Below, in pieces: positions 8,229 through 15,501 of a DNA stretch of 17,621 bases. Each line of letters starts with the position of its first letter. Within the stretch, counting starts at the first letter, position 1. The stretch lies in the NCBI RefSeq assembly GCF_022414575.1, contig NZ_JADWYQ010000076.1, positions 1 through 17,621 on the forward strand. The letters run 5' to 3'. The DNA is from Streptomyces sp. MUM 178J. Lineage in GTDB: Bacteria; Actinomycetota; Actinomycetes; Streptomycetales; Streptomycetaceae. The position numbers were made by a program, and so were the translations under genes. The notes beneath the pieces are model-generated. The model was not told the DNA's origin. It searched no databases and worked only from the letters and a program-made list of their open reading frames with translations.

Positions 8229-9605
8229 TCAGTTCCGCAGGTCGCGGGCGCGCCGGAACCGGTCGAGCCCATCGGACAGCCCGATTACCGGATCGGGGTA
8301 GTCGAGGGCGGCGCGGTCGGCTCGGGGCAGCTTCCACGGCTCGTGCACCGCGGGGGCGTCGACGCCGTCGAGTTCGGGCACCCAGCGGCGAACGTAGGCG
8401 CCGTCGGGGTCGTATCGCTTGGACTGGGTGACGGGGTTGAGGACCCGGTTGGGCCGGGTGTCGGCGCCGGTGCCAGCCACCCACTGCCAGTTGAGCTGGT
8501 TGTTGGCCACGTCGCCGTCGACCAGCCAGTACAGGAAGTGGGCGGCTCCGATCCGCCAGTCGACGTAGAGCGTCTTGGTGAGGAAGCAGGCGGTCAGCAG
8601 CCGGGCGCGATTGTGCATCCAGCCCTCGTGACGCAGCTGCCGCATGGCCGCGTCGATCACCGGGTAGCCGGTGCGGCCCTCCCGCCATGCCTCGATGTCG
8701 GCCTTCGCGGCGCGCTCCGAACGCCAGCGGTCGTGCTTGGTGCGGTAGTCGGCGTGGGCGGCGTCGGGGCGGGCGGCGAGGACCTGCCGGTGGAAGTCCC
8801 GCCAGGCGAGCTGTCGTACGAACGCCTCTGCGCCCGGCCCGCCGTGACGGCGGGCCCGGTGAACGAGTTCCACCGGGGACAGAACGCCGAAGTGCAGGTG
8901 CGCCGAGAGTCTGGAGGTGGCGTCGGCGGCCAGGTCGTCGCGGGTGTCGTCATAGGCGTCCAGACCGCGCCGCCAGTAGGCGGTCACCCGCTTGCGGCCC
9001 TCGCTCTCGCCGCCCGCCGGCAGGGCGGGCGAGACCCCGGCGACCTCACCGCGTGCAGGCAGCGGCTCGCCCTTCACCCGGTCGGGGACGGGTACGCGGC
9101 GCGGGGCGGCGACGACGGCGCGCGGCCGGACCTGCGCCCACCGCCGGTAGTACGGCGTGAAGACGGCGAAGTGGTCCGACGCGGCAGGGGTGACCTCGCC
9201 GGGCGGGACGGCCGCGGTGACCGCGTCGTGCACGGACAGTCGGCGTCCGTCCGCCTCCAAGGCGGCACGCAGCCGCTCCTCGCGCAGGGCGGCGAACCGG
9301 CTCGGCTCGGCCGACATGTGCACCTCGTCCGCCTCCGCCTCGGTCACGGCCCGGCACACCTCCTCCACCAGGTCGCCGGAGCGCACCACGAGCCGCCCGC
9401 CGCGCTCGCGCAGCGAGGCGTCGAGGTCGGCCAGGCAGTCGGCGAGGAAGGAGCTGCGGTTGGGTGTGGCGAACCCGGCCTCCGCCACGGCGCGGTCGCG
9501 CACGAAGAGCGGGACCACGGCGTCGGCGGAGTCGAGCGCCGCGCGCAGGGGCGGGTGATCGTGCAGACGCAGATCGGAGGTGAACAGGACGACCGAGACG
9601 TGCAT
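8229..9605 (-). CDS. phr: Deoxyribodipyrimidine photolyase (class I CPD type)
   Basis: Light-driven repair of cyclobutane pyrimidine dimers in DNA. The 458-residue protein has an N-terminal antenna-binding Rossmann-like domain (VVLFTSDLRLHDHPPL; about 1-130) and a C-terminal helical FAD domain. FAD-contact blocks seen are TSRLSAHLHFG (230-240), QLAWRDF (265-271) and WMHNRAR (329-335), plus the signature run from NWQWVAGTGAD to FNPxxQ-like LNPVTQSKRYDP (about 372-400). The ATG at 9605 has GGGGAG (revcomp of 9618-9623) upstream at a somewhat long spacing of 12. It points toward crtU and ends 184 bp from it. Linkage to carotenoid genes fits joint light protection; in S. coelicolor the light regulators also control a photolyase gene. 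Confidence 0.94.
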   Translation of the reverse strand: MHVSVVLFTSDLRLHDHPPLRAALDSADAVVPLFVRDRAVAEAGFATPNRSSFLADCLADLDASLRERGGRLVVRSGDLVEEVCRAVTEAEADEVHMSAEPSRFAALREERLRAALEADGRRLSVHDAVTAAVPPGEVTPAASDHFAVFTPYYRRWAQVRPRAVVAAPRRVPVPDRVKGEPLPARGEVAGVSPALPAGGESEGRKRVTAYWRRGLDAYDDTRDDLAADATSRLSAHLHFGVLSPVELVHRARRHGGPGAEAFVRQLAWRDFHRQVLAARPDAAHADYRTKHDRWRSERAAKADIEAWREGRTGYPVIDAAMRQLRHEGWMHNRARLLTACFLTKTLYVDWRIGAAHFLYWLVDGDVANNQLNWQWVAGTGADTRPNRVLNPVTQSKRYDPDGAYVRRWVPELDGVDAPAVHEPWKLPRADRAALDYPDPVIGLSDGLDRFRRARDLRN

Positions 9606-9691
9606 GGGTTTCAGCTTCTCCCCGATGGATGGCGGCGACCGGTGCGGACGGCACTGCTTCCCGGCGTTCCGGCGGCTCCGTACGCGTCACC

Positions 9692-9731
9692 GGGCCCCGC
9701 AACGCGGCGAATTCGAGGGGCCCCGCAACGC
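9692..9731. repeat. 14-bp direct repeat upstream of phr
   Basis: GGGCCCCGCAACGC occurs at 9692-9705 and again at 9718-9731, a 26-bp period. It lies 87-126 bases upstream of the phr start, in a range where an operator could sit. Confidence 0.6.
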
Positions 9732-9879
9732 CGACGTACCCCGGAACACCGAAGGGCCCGTCGGCGGCCGTCGTCTCCGCAGTCGATTCGTCGCGCATGG
9801 TCCGCCCGAGCCGCCCCTTCGTCCTCCGGAGCCCATGGTGTGTGCCTCCGCACTTCTACCGTGCGGCGGCCCGTCCGGA

Positions 9880-9920
9880 TGCGCCCGACGTGCGCCCGAA
9901 GTGCGCCGGTCGGGTGACGC
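9880..9920. promoter_or_regulatory. Three 11-bp direct repeats with a motif shared with the crtE region
   Basis: TGCGCCCGACG (9880-9890), TGCGCCCGAAG (9891-9901) and TGCGCCGGTCG (9902-9912) follow each other without gap at about one helical turn. The last unit continues as a 19-bp segment (9902-9920) matching 4246-4264 upstream of crtE at 17 of 19 positions, in the same orientation relative to the two minus-strand genes. It could be a regulator site; GC-rich chance similarity is not excluded. Confidence 0.4.
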
Positions 9921-10160
9921 CGGTGGCCGACCCGGGCCGCGAGGGCCGATTCAGCCCGGCGGGCCTGCGGGAGAGGTCGGCGACGGGGTGGTCGCCGTGT
10001 CCGGTCCCGCCCGTGGCCGGCAGGTGCACTCCCGGGGCGACGACCTGTCCCGTACGGCTCGCGTCGCCCGCTGCACGGCCGGCCGTCCGGTACTCGCGGA
10101 CGCGGGCTGCGCCGGGGAACCGATGGCACAGCCCGCGTCGGCCGCAGGAGCCGCAGCACC

Positions 10161-10177
10161 GCCGTGAGGATCACGGC
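10161..10177 (-). terminator. Hairpin downstream of the lipoprotein gene
   Basis: GCCGTG, loop aggat, CACGGC: a perfect 6-bp stem 54 bases beyond the lipoprotein stop. No U-run follows, which is common in actinomycetes. A weak terminator candidate. Confidence 0.3.
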
Positions 10178-10230
10178 ACAGCCGGAGGGATCAGGACACA
10201 ACGGCAAGAGCTACGACGCGGCCATGACCG

Positions 10231-11826
10231 TTACGACGTGGCCGCCCCGCCCTTCGTCAGCAGCCACTCCTCGTGCAGTGCCCCCAGCGGAATCCTCTTC
10301 TGGAAGAGGGGCGTGCCGAAGATGGAGAGCTGGACGTTCAGGGTGCCGGTCAGGTCGACGCCGCCGTAGAGGGCCCACGAGCCCGACGCCGAGCCCGTGC
10401 CGTCCGCCGAGCCCTCGGCCGACGCCGCGGCCTCCGTCCGCAGATACGGGGCCAGGTCCGCGGTGACGCCCACCGTGCCGTAGAGACCGACCGTGGCCTC
10501 GGCGCCCATGGCCGCCTTGACCTCGCCGACCGCGGTGACGGCCGTCTTCAGGGGCTCGCCCGTCATGTCGGACTCACTCACGCCGGTCCAGCCCTTGGAC
10601 CAGGTGAAGTTGCCGCCGACCTTGAAGTCACCCTGGAGGTCCTGTTCGACGTCGACGGTCACCCGGCCGTCGGCGTCCACCTGGAAGTAGCAGACGAGGT
10701 CGAGGTTGACGACGATCGGGACCGGGCCGACCTGGATGACGGGGTCGGCGTGGAGCTCGGCAAAGGGGATTCGGATCGGCCGGCCGTCGGTCGAGCCTGC
10801 CGCGCGGCCCTTCAACGACCACTGGGACGCCCAGTCGCCGGACAGGCCCAGGAACGCGCCGTCGGGCGAGGAGCCCGTGCCCGAACCGGAGCCGCTGTAC
10901 AAGAAGGAGACTTCCGGGGCGAGTTGTACGAAGCCCTCGACCGACGCGGCGGCCGATGCCGGGGCTCCCTCCGCGGTCTCCACGGCGGCGCCGACGTCGA
11001 GGCGCAGGCTGCCGAGCGGGAGCTTCGCGCCCTCGGGGCCGAAGGTGAGGTCGCCGGTCTTCGCCCAGGAGACCTTCACACCCTCGACGAGAGGGTCGAC
11101 CTCCATGGTGGACGGGTCGACGGGGACGGTGCCGTCAGCCGTGGACTCACCCAGCACGGAGGAGAGTTCGGCGGGTTCCGTCTCGACCGTCATGCCGTCG
11201 CCGTCCGCCGCGGTACCGACGATCTTCGTGACCTCGGCGAGCAGACCGTCGGGGGCGCCGGGGGCGGGGGCACTGGCAATGACGTCGCCGACGGCCACGG
11301 CCGCCTCCGGCTCCGCACCGCCCGGCTCCGGAGTCCCCTCCGGTTCCGACGTCGCGCCCGGGTCCGACGTCGCGCCCGAAGCCGGGGTCTGGGCGGCGTC
11401 GGGGGTCTTGTCGGCGTCAGGGGCCTCGGCGTCCGGAGCCGCGGGCGCCGTCTCCGAGGGGGCCGACGACGGGTCTGGCCCGGAGCCGGACGTGCCCGAC
11501 GGGGCCGAAATCACCGCCCGGCCGCTCTCCTTGTCGTACGAGGCGACCTTGAGCGCGGACTTCCTGGCCTTGACCTGACCCGCGGTGTCCGCGTCCGCGT
11601 CGGCCACGGCGGTGGGGGTCGGGCCGTCGGTCGCGGCCGACACGACGGCGAGTTGCTCCTCGGCCGCCCCGGCCTCGGAGGCCTCGGCGGGCTCGGCCGC
11701 CGCGGTAGGCGCCGCCTTGTCGGCGGCGGTGGACTGGGAACCGGCGGAACAGCCGGTCGTCAGCAGGGTGGCGGCGGTGACCGCCGACAGTGCCGAAATT
11801 AAGGCATGTCGTTTGAACTTGTGCAC
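10231..11826 (-). CDS. Secreted lipoprotein with acidic Pro/Ala-rich linker and beta-rich C-terminal domain
   Basis: Function not recognised. The GTG at 11826 is chosen because GAGG lies about eight bases upstream and the sequence then reads as a lipoprotein signal peptide: basic HKFKRH, a hydrophobic stretch, then LLTTGC with Cys26, followed by SAGS. The frame stays open back to 11958, but that part looks non-coding. The mature 506-residue chain has an Ala/Pro/Asp/Glu/Ser-rich linker (about 30-190). After that comes a Gly-rich beta-type region that includes QVGPVPIVVNLDL and a YGTVGVTADLAPYL stretch. I recall similar blocks in large secreted bacterial proteins of unknown role. Leu9 is encoded by TTA (complement of 11800-11802), so translation may need the bldA tRNA. 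It stands alone. Confidence 0.8.
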   Translation of the reverse strand: MHKFKRHALISALSAVTAATLLTTGCSAGSQSTAADKAAPTAAAEPAEASEAGAAEEQLAVVSAATDGPTPTAVADADADTAGQVKARKSALKVASYDKESGRAVISAPSGTSGSGPDPSSAPSETAPAAPDAEAPDADKTPDAAQTPASGATSDPGATSEPEGTPEPGGAEPEAAVAVGDVIASAPAPGAPDGLLAEVTKIVGTAADGDGMTVETEPAELSSVLGESTADGTVPVDPSTMEVDPLVEGVKVSWAKTGDLTFGPEGAKLPLGSLRLDVGAAVETAEGAPASAAASVEGFVQLAPEVSFLYSGSGSGTGSSPDGAFLGLSGDWASQWSLKGRAAGSTDGRPIRIPFAELHADPVIQVGPVPIVVNLDLVCYFQVDADGRVTVDVEQDLQGDFKVGGNFTWSKGWTGVSESDMTGEPLKTAVTAVGEVKAAMGAEATVGLYGTVGVTADLAPYLRTEAAASAEGSADGTGSASGSWALYGGVDLTGTLNVQLSIFGTPLFQKRIPLGALHEEWLLTKGGAATS

Positions 11827-12366
11827 GCGTGATCCTCGGGAGCGATGATATGGGGGGTGCGCTTCAGGAGGTGGCGTGGAAGGGACGGCGCGCGCGAGAC
11901 CGGACAGGTCATGGCGACGCCGCATCGCGGGCGCATCGGCACCACGCGAACCGGACATCCACGACGCAGGAAGCGGGACGCAGATGGCGATTACCCCTCA
12001 GTAGCCACACATGAGCATGCCAGGCTCACGGAACCCGGCACGCCACTTCCCCCACCAAACGCCGGTGACCTGAATCACATCTACGATCAACACGTCCCCG
12101 GCGGCACAGCTCGGCCCCCTGAGCGCACCTCCGCCGAACAGGCCTGCCCGGTCGCAGCATTGGGAACTCGGCAAACAACTCACCGCCGGCGCCGTACACC
12201 ACGACCCCGGCATGACTTCGCCTCGATACTCTGCACGACATGGTCAACTCATACGCGAGTTAGAGAACCCCATGAACCACAGGTGCCGTGTTCACCTGCT
12301 TCCCGGGCCCACCACCGAGGTCAACACCCCGGAACGGGACGATCCAGGCACTCGCCGCGGCCCTGG
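11827..12366. other. Gene-poor stretch
   Basis: No convincing gene. Frames in this 540-bp stretch are open but lack motifs, ribosome sites and a steady codon bias, and base composition becomes less GC-rich toward the right. An inverted repeat AACTC-atacgc-GAGTT lies near 12243-12258. The stretch reads like decayed accessory DNA leading into the transposase remnant. Confidence 0.5.
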
Positions 12367-12462
12367 GTGGGCGGCTATAAGCGGCACCTGGCGGTCGACT
12401 GCCTCGGCCTGATCCTGGTGCTCCGGCTGATACTGGATCTGAACCGTTCGCTGTACTGGTGA
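12367..12462 (+). pseudogene. IS5-like transposase remnant
   Basis: About 31 codons read GGYKRHLAVDCLGLILVL, then lose similarity. This matches the well-known IS5-family DDE transposase segment of the form KGRKRHxxVDTLGLLL, which lies near the first or second catalytic acid. The rest of a transposase is absent on either side and I see no clear terminal inverted repeats, so this is a fragment of a decayed element. The alternative, that it is a chance match, is weakened by the order of K-RH-VD-LGL. Its presence supports past insertion activity here. Confidence 0.5.
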
Positions 12463-12643
12463 TGAAACACTCAGCACAGGGCGGATTGTTGTGCGGAGAG
12501 TCGTTGGCCGGATGAGGAAGTTCGCCAGTGAGAGCCTCGCTCAGGAATGAGCTGGTCACGCCACAATGTCAGCTCCCCGCGTGGCCGCACGGTTACTAAC
12601 CTGAAATCAGATTCTCTCCGCCTCGCACAGGGAGGCCGTGCTG

Positions 12644-13027
12644 ATGGCCAGCATACGCAATGCACGCCTTGAGCTGCTCGAACACAATCACAAGAATCGC
12701 ACAGCCACCGTCCGCGTCTCCTACACGGCTCTCTTCAATGCGGTGGAGCGCAACATGAAAGGACTTCGCTATCGCGAGGTCATCGACCTGTGGGGCGCGG
12801 ACGACCCTGATCCCGATGACCACCTCTACCGGTTCGCTGACGCGCTGTTCTCCGTGGAGACGGACGGGACAGTCGTCAGGAGCCGGACCGTCACCCTCGC
12901 CGACGACATCCTCGACGAGGACGGCTGGCTGCGGCCCACCGACGAGGTGTACGCCCGGATCTGCATCACACCGCTTCTCCCCACCGGGTCTTGCGCACGG
13001 ACCAACGAGATCCACCACCGCTTCTGA
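12644..13027 (+). CDS. Small hypothetical protein
   Basis: A 127-residue protein of unknown function. The ATG at 12644 has AGGGAGG (12629-12635) eight bases upstream, the best ribosome site in this part of the window; a GTG at 12638 would add two residues. The chain opens ASIRNARLELLEHNHKNRT and has alternating hydrophobic positions suggesting beta strands. An acidic middle (LWGADDPDPDD) and a second acidic run (DDILDEDGW) follow, and it ends TNEIHHRF. No signal peptide, membrane segment or catalytic motif is visible. Its lower GC than the crt genes and its setting among remnants suggest acquisition. Two hairpins follow the stop. I recall similar short proteins but cannot name the family. Confidence 0.75.
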   Translation: MASIRNARLELLEHNHKNRTATVRVSYTALFNAVERNMKGLRYREVIDLWGADDPDPDDHLYRFADALFSVETDGTVVRSRTVTLADDILDEDGWLRPTDEVYARICITPLLPTGSCARTNEIHHRF

Positions 13028-13054
13028 GGAGGCCGCTTGCCGCTCGGCAGACTT

Positions 13055-13087
13055 GATCAGTCGAACAAGGTTTCTGTTCGGGTGATC
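13055..13087 (+). terminator. Hairpin after the hypothetical gene
   Basis: GATCAGTCGAACA (13055-13067) and TGTTCGGGTGATC (13075-13087) pair at 11 of 13 positions around a 7-base loop, starting 28 bases after the stop of the gene ending at 13027. Likely terminator, though an operator-like palindrome is possible. Confidence 0.5.
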
Positions 13088-13143
13088 CCAACTGCCACTG
13101 GTCCGGGAACCTGTGAACGTTCGTAGGGCCGAGCACCACCGCA

Positions 13144-13171
13144 GGCCGGCCCCAGCATCGCGGGGTCGGCC
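13144..13171. terminator. GC-rich hairpin
   Basis: GGCCGGCCCC (13144-13153), 8-base loop, GGGGTCGGCC (13162-13171): a 10-bp stem with one G-U pair. A strong hairpin without U-run that could back up the preceding terminator or isolate the next remnant. Confidence 0.5.
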
Positions 13172-13219
13172 TCTCCTGTATGGCTCAAACTCCGGTCGTC
13201 CGGCAGCGATCTGTCCACT

Positions 13220-13462
13220 GTGGACACTACCGTCTCGCCTCATCCCCGACGGGACATCGCGCCGCTGCCAGATGGGAACCACCGCGCCATGAGCCAGGAC
13301 CTCGAGACCTACTGGAACCGGTACGGGGCGGGGGTGAGGGACGACGAAACCGCCGATCCGCTGACGTTCGACTGGACCCAGTACGACGGCCACGGCCCTG
13401 GAGAGGAGCTGCTGAACCAGCCCGACACCACCAGGAGAACGACGCGGCGTGGACCCCGTTGA
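13220..13462 (+). pseudogene. N-terminal fragment of a SAM-dependent methyltransferase
   Basis: The frame reads MSQDLETYWNRYGAG from an ATG at 13289 (a GTG at 13220 is also in frame), then FDWTQYDGHGPGEELLNQP. From memory, this block begins many Streptomyces methyltransferases and is normally followed by ALELG-type SAM motif I. Here the similarity stops at about 13435, and the frame runs out through TTRRTTRRGPR to a stop at 13460. No SAM motif exists, so the product cannot be a working enzyme. The break coincides with the 3' end of the convergent Cys-rich gene, so the rest was lost when the two sequences were joined. Confidence 0.55.
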
Positions 13463-14028
13463 CGAGGACGCGGCGTACGCCCTCTGAGCTGAGCCGCGCT
13501 GCCTGCCAGAGCGAGCAGTCATCGACCCTGGTCCCCACGGGCAGGTCGCACGCCTCGCAGGCCATGTTGGGCCCGTCGGCCCCGTCGAGACCACAGCAGG
13601 CGACGCCGCTTGCCAACCCCGAGGTGGACCTCGGGGTGCTCCATGCAGCCGATGGTGTACATGACCGCGTTGCCGAGGATGCGTTCGGCCATGTCGCGGA
13701 CCATCGTGTGGTCGCGGAGCAGCAGGGCGACCTCACGGTCCCAGAGGGTCATACCGCTGTCCAGCACGTTGATCGTCAGGTGCTGGACGGGCGGCACGGG
13801 CACCTGTGGAGCCCGCCCTCGCAAGGTCGGCTGGGTGCCCTGGCAGTTGTATCCGTGGCACAGGCAGGTGCAGCGGTGAACGAGCAGGAGTCCGGTGGCG
13901 TAGGGCAGGGGAATATCCCCCGTCTGACGGCACTGTCCGTGCAAGTCCTGGTATCCGGGACGTGAGGCGACGGGGCACTCCGGGGACAAGGCGGGTGAGG
14001 CGGTGCCGATGGCCGGCGACGGGATCAC
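13437..14028 (-). pseudogene. Frameshifted Cys-rich hypothetical gene
   Basis: The frame from a GTG at 14028 gives a Cys-containing start (VHRCTCLCHGYNCQG), then MTLWDREVALLLRDHTMVRDMAERI and YTIGCMEHPEVHLG. After about 13620 that frame turns Arg-rich. The sensible continuation is in the neighbouring frame: GVACCGLDGADGPNMACEAC, then LPVGTRVDDCSLWQAARL and VNGVHAASFSW, to about 13437. A one-base gain (or two-base loss) between 13601 and 13620 accounts for it. The family is a Streptomyces hypothetical with CxxC pairs, perhaps metal-binding; I cannot name it. Either a pseudogene or a sequencing error. The 3' end abuts the methyltransferase fragment. Confidence 0.6.
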
Positions 14029-14148
14029 GATGCCTGCAGGGGAGAGTGCCGTCTTGGGGCCCCTGCGACCACGAAGGGAGCGGCTTCCTGCGTCTGTCGT
14101 ACTGCAGCCATGAACGGAACGGTAGGGAAGGACAGCGGCCGATAGACA

Positions 14149-14994
14149 GTGAGCACGGACTACCAGAAGGCGCGCGAAGCCCTCGGCATACGTCTGCGGG
14201 AGCTTCGACTGTCAGCCCCTGGCGGCAGACTCACCGGTACCGAGCTTGCCGACAGGTGCGGATGGCACAAGTCGAAGGTCAGCAAGCTGGAGAACGGCCG
14301 GACGACGCCCACGCCAGAAGACCTGCTGAAGTGGGCCGAAAGCACTGGTCGGCCAGAAACGCACGAAGAACTGCTGGCCAGGCTCCGAGGCTTCGAGTCG
14401 CACATCCGATCATGGCGTCGGCAACTTGCCGGCGGGCACATGCCCGTACAAGACGCGCGCAACGCCGAGCATGCAAGGGCACGCTCCTTTCACGCCTGGC
14501 AGGGCTCCATGATCGTCGGCGTTCTTCAGACACCGGACTACGCCCGGTCGATCTTCACGCATTTCACGGAGCTGCATCAGTCGCCGAGCGACATCGAAGA
14601 GGCAGTGGCGTCGCGTATAAGACGGCAAGAAGCCCTGTACGACTCGACGAAGCGGTACCACGTCCTCATGTGGGAAGCAGCACTGCACGCCAGGATCTGC
14701 CCTCCGTCGGTGCTCGCCGCCCAGCTCGACCGCCTCACGGGAGTCATCGGCCTCTCGACGGTCGAACTGGGCATCGTCCCGCCCTCAGCCACCCTCAAGA
14801 TTCCTCCGGCCACCGCCTTCTGGATCTACGACGACCGCCAAGTGATCGTCGAGAACTGGCACGCGGAGTTGTGGATCGACGACGCGGCAAGCGTCGACAC
14901 CTATGCGCGGACCTGGAGAACGCTCCGCGAGTCCGCCGTGTACGGCACGGACGCGCGCAACCTCATCAGCGCGGCACGACGGGCGTTGCGCTGA
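14149..14994 (+). CDS. XRE-family regulator with DUF5753 (Scr1/WhiJ-like)
   Basis: A 281-residue DNA-binding regulator. The N-terminal helix-turn-helix (about 13-66) includes LTGTELADRCGWHKSKVSKLENGRTTP, the typical XRE recognition pattern. From about residue 95 comes a DUF5753 sensor-like domain, with the usual FHAWQGSMIVGVLQTPDYAR, VASRIRRQEAL, HVLMWEAALH and C-terminal blocks. The GTG at 14149 is the start that gives the normal N-terminus, but the nearest good ribosome site (GGGAAGGA, 14125-14132) is 16 bases away, so translation may be weak. Members are usually followed by a small DUF397 gene; here none follows, only a terminator hairpin and an EcsC remnant. Some XRE/DUF397 pairs are reported to act as toxin-antitoxin-like units. 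Confidence 0.9.
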   Translation: MSTDYQKAREALGIRLRELRLSAPGGRLTGTELADRCGWHKSKVSKLENGRTTPTPEDLLKWAESTGRPETHEELLARLRGFESHIRSWRRQLAGGHMPVQDARNAEHARARSFHAWQGSMIVGVLQTPDYARSIFTHFTELHQSPSDIEEAVASRIRRQEALYDSTKRYHVLMWEAALHARICPPSVLAAQLDRLTGVIGLSTVELGIVPPSATLKIPPATAFWIYDDRQVIVENWHAELWIDDAASVDTYARTWRTLRESAVYGTDARNLISAARRALR

Positions 14995-15011
14995 CCGCTC
15001 GGGCCGAGGAA

Positions 15012-15033
15012 GCACGCTTCGACGGAAGCGTGC
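15012..15033. terminator. Hairpin between the XRE gene and the EcsC remnant
   Basis: GCACGCTTC, loop gacg, GAAGCGTGC: a perfect 9-bp stem that begins 18 bases after the XRE stop and 36 bases beyond the convergent EcsC stop. It is well placed to end transcription from both sides. Confidence 0.65.
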
Positions 15034-15068
15034 GCGGGGTTTGCCCTCCGCCTCTCATCCTGGGCGGC

Positions 15069-15422
15069 TTACGAGGGCTGAGGGCGGTCCGCCATGGCGG
15101 CGGTTCCGTCGGTGGCAGAGCCCTCGACAGGTTTCGGGACGAAGGTCTCGCGGACCTCCTCGGCCTCCACGACCACGACGCGGTGCGTCGACTTCGCCAA
15201 GACCGAATCGGAGAGGTGCTTCTTCAGCCGCTTGGCCATGGGGCGGTAGGTGGTGAAGGTGAGCGTGCCGGACACAGCGGCCCCGAGGACCGGGATGGCC
15301 TTCGAGACGCTCCTGGCGAAGGTCTGCTTCGCCATCTGAACACCGATGTAGGCCGCGACCTTCTTCACCACGGGGTAGACGAAACCCTGGGTGAGCGCCT
15401 TCTGCGGCAGCTTCTTGCAGTG
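15069..15422 (-). pseudogene. 5'-truncated EcsC-family protein gene
   Basis: From about 15422 the minus strand reads KKLPQKALTQGFVYPVVKKVAAYIGVQ-type sequence, then FARSVSKAIPVLGAAVSGTL and PMAKRLKKHL. This resembles the C-terminal half of EcsC-family proteins from Streptomyces, including the glycine-containing hydrophobic segment (IPVLGAAVSG) that may touch the membrane. Such proteins are usually well over 200 residues, and the N-terminal half is missing. The frame extends to an ATG at 15491, but residues before the KKLPQK block look random, so a start there would give a hybrid product. The stop is TAA at 15069. Function of EcsC proteins is poorly known. Probable pseudogene. Confidence 0.6.
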
Positions 15423-15501
15423 CGGGCCGTGGCGACCGGGCCCTGCCCCGGACGGTACCGAGCAACCGTGACCCCGGAGGCGAGCGAGCACCCTGCCTCT
15501 G

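Larger units (their letters stand above)
9606..10230. other. Gene-free stretch upstream of the photolyase gene
   Basis: Open frames cross this 625-bp stretch on both strands, but all give Arg/Pro-rich or Gly-rich translations with no recognisable motif or good ribosome site, so I call none. It should contain the photolyase promoter. It holds a 14-bp direct repeat (9692-9731), an 11-bp triple repeat with a motif shared with the crtE upstream region (9880-9920), and a small hairpin at 10161-10177. No LitR- or LitS-like gene is present. Confidence 0.6.

Noticed and set aside
9046..9798. Minus-strand frame with ATG at 9798 running into phr in another frame
   Set aside because: Overlaps phr out of frame and has no motif; considered as an upstream regulatory frame but nothing supports it.
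8172..9917. 581-codon plus-strand frame opposite phr
   Set aside because: Antisense to an unmistakable photolyase; composition typical of a reverse-strand shadow.
9580..10369. Several plus- and minus-strand frames in the gap before the lipoprotein gene
   Set aside because: All Arg/Pro-rich, no ribosome site, no similarity I recognise; treated as non-coding.
10273..11802. 509-codon plus-strand frame
   Set aside because: Exact antisense of the lipoprotein gene; Gly/Arg-rich shadow.
12530..12570. Sequence around gagcctcgctcaggaatgag as an IS end
   Set aside because: No matching inverted repeat or target duplication found near the transposase remnant.
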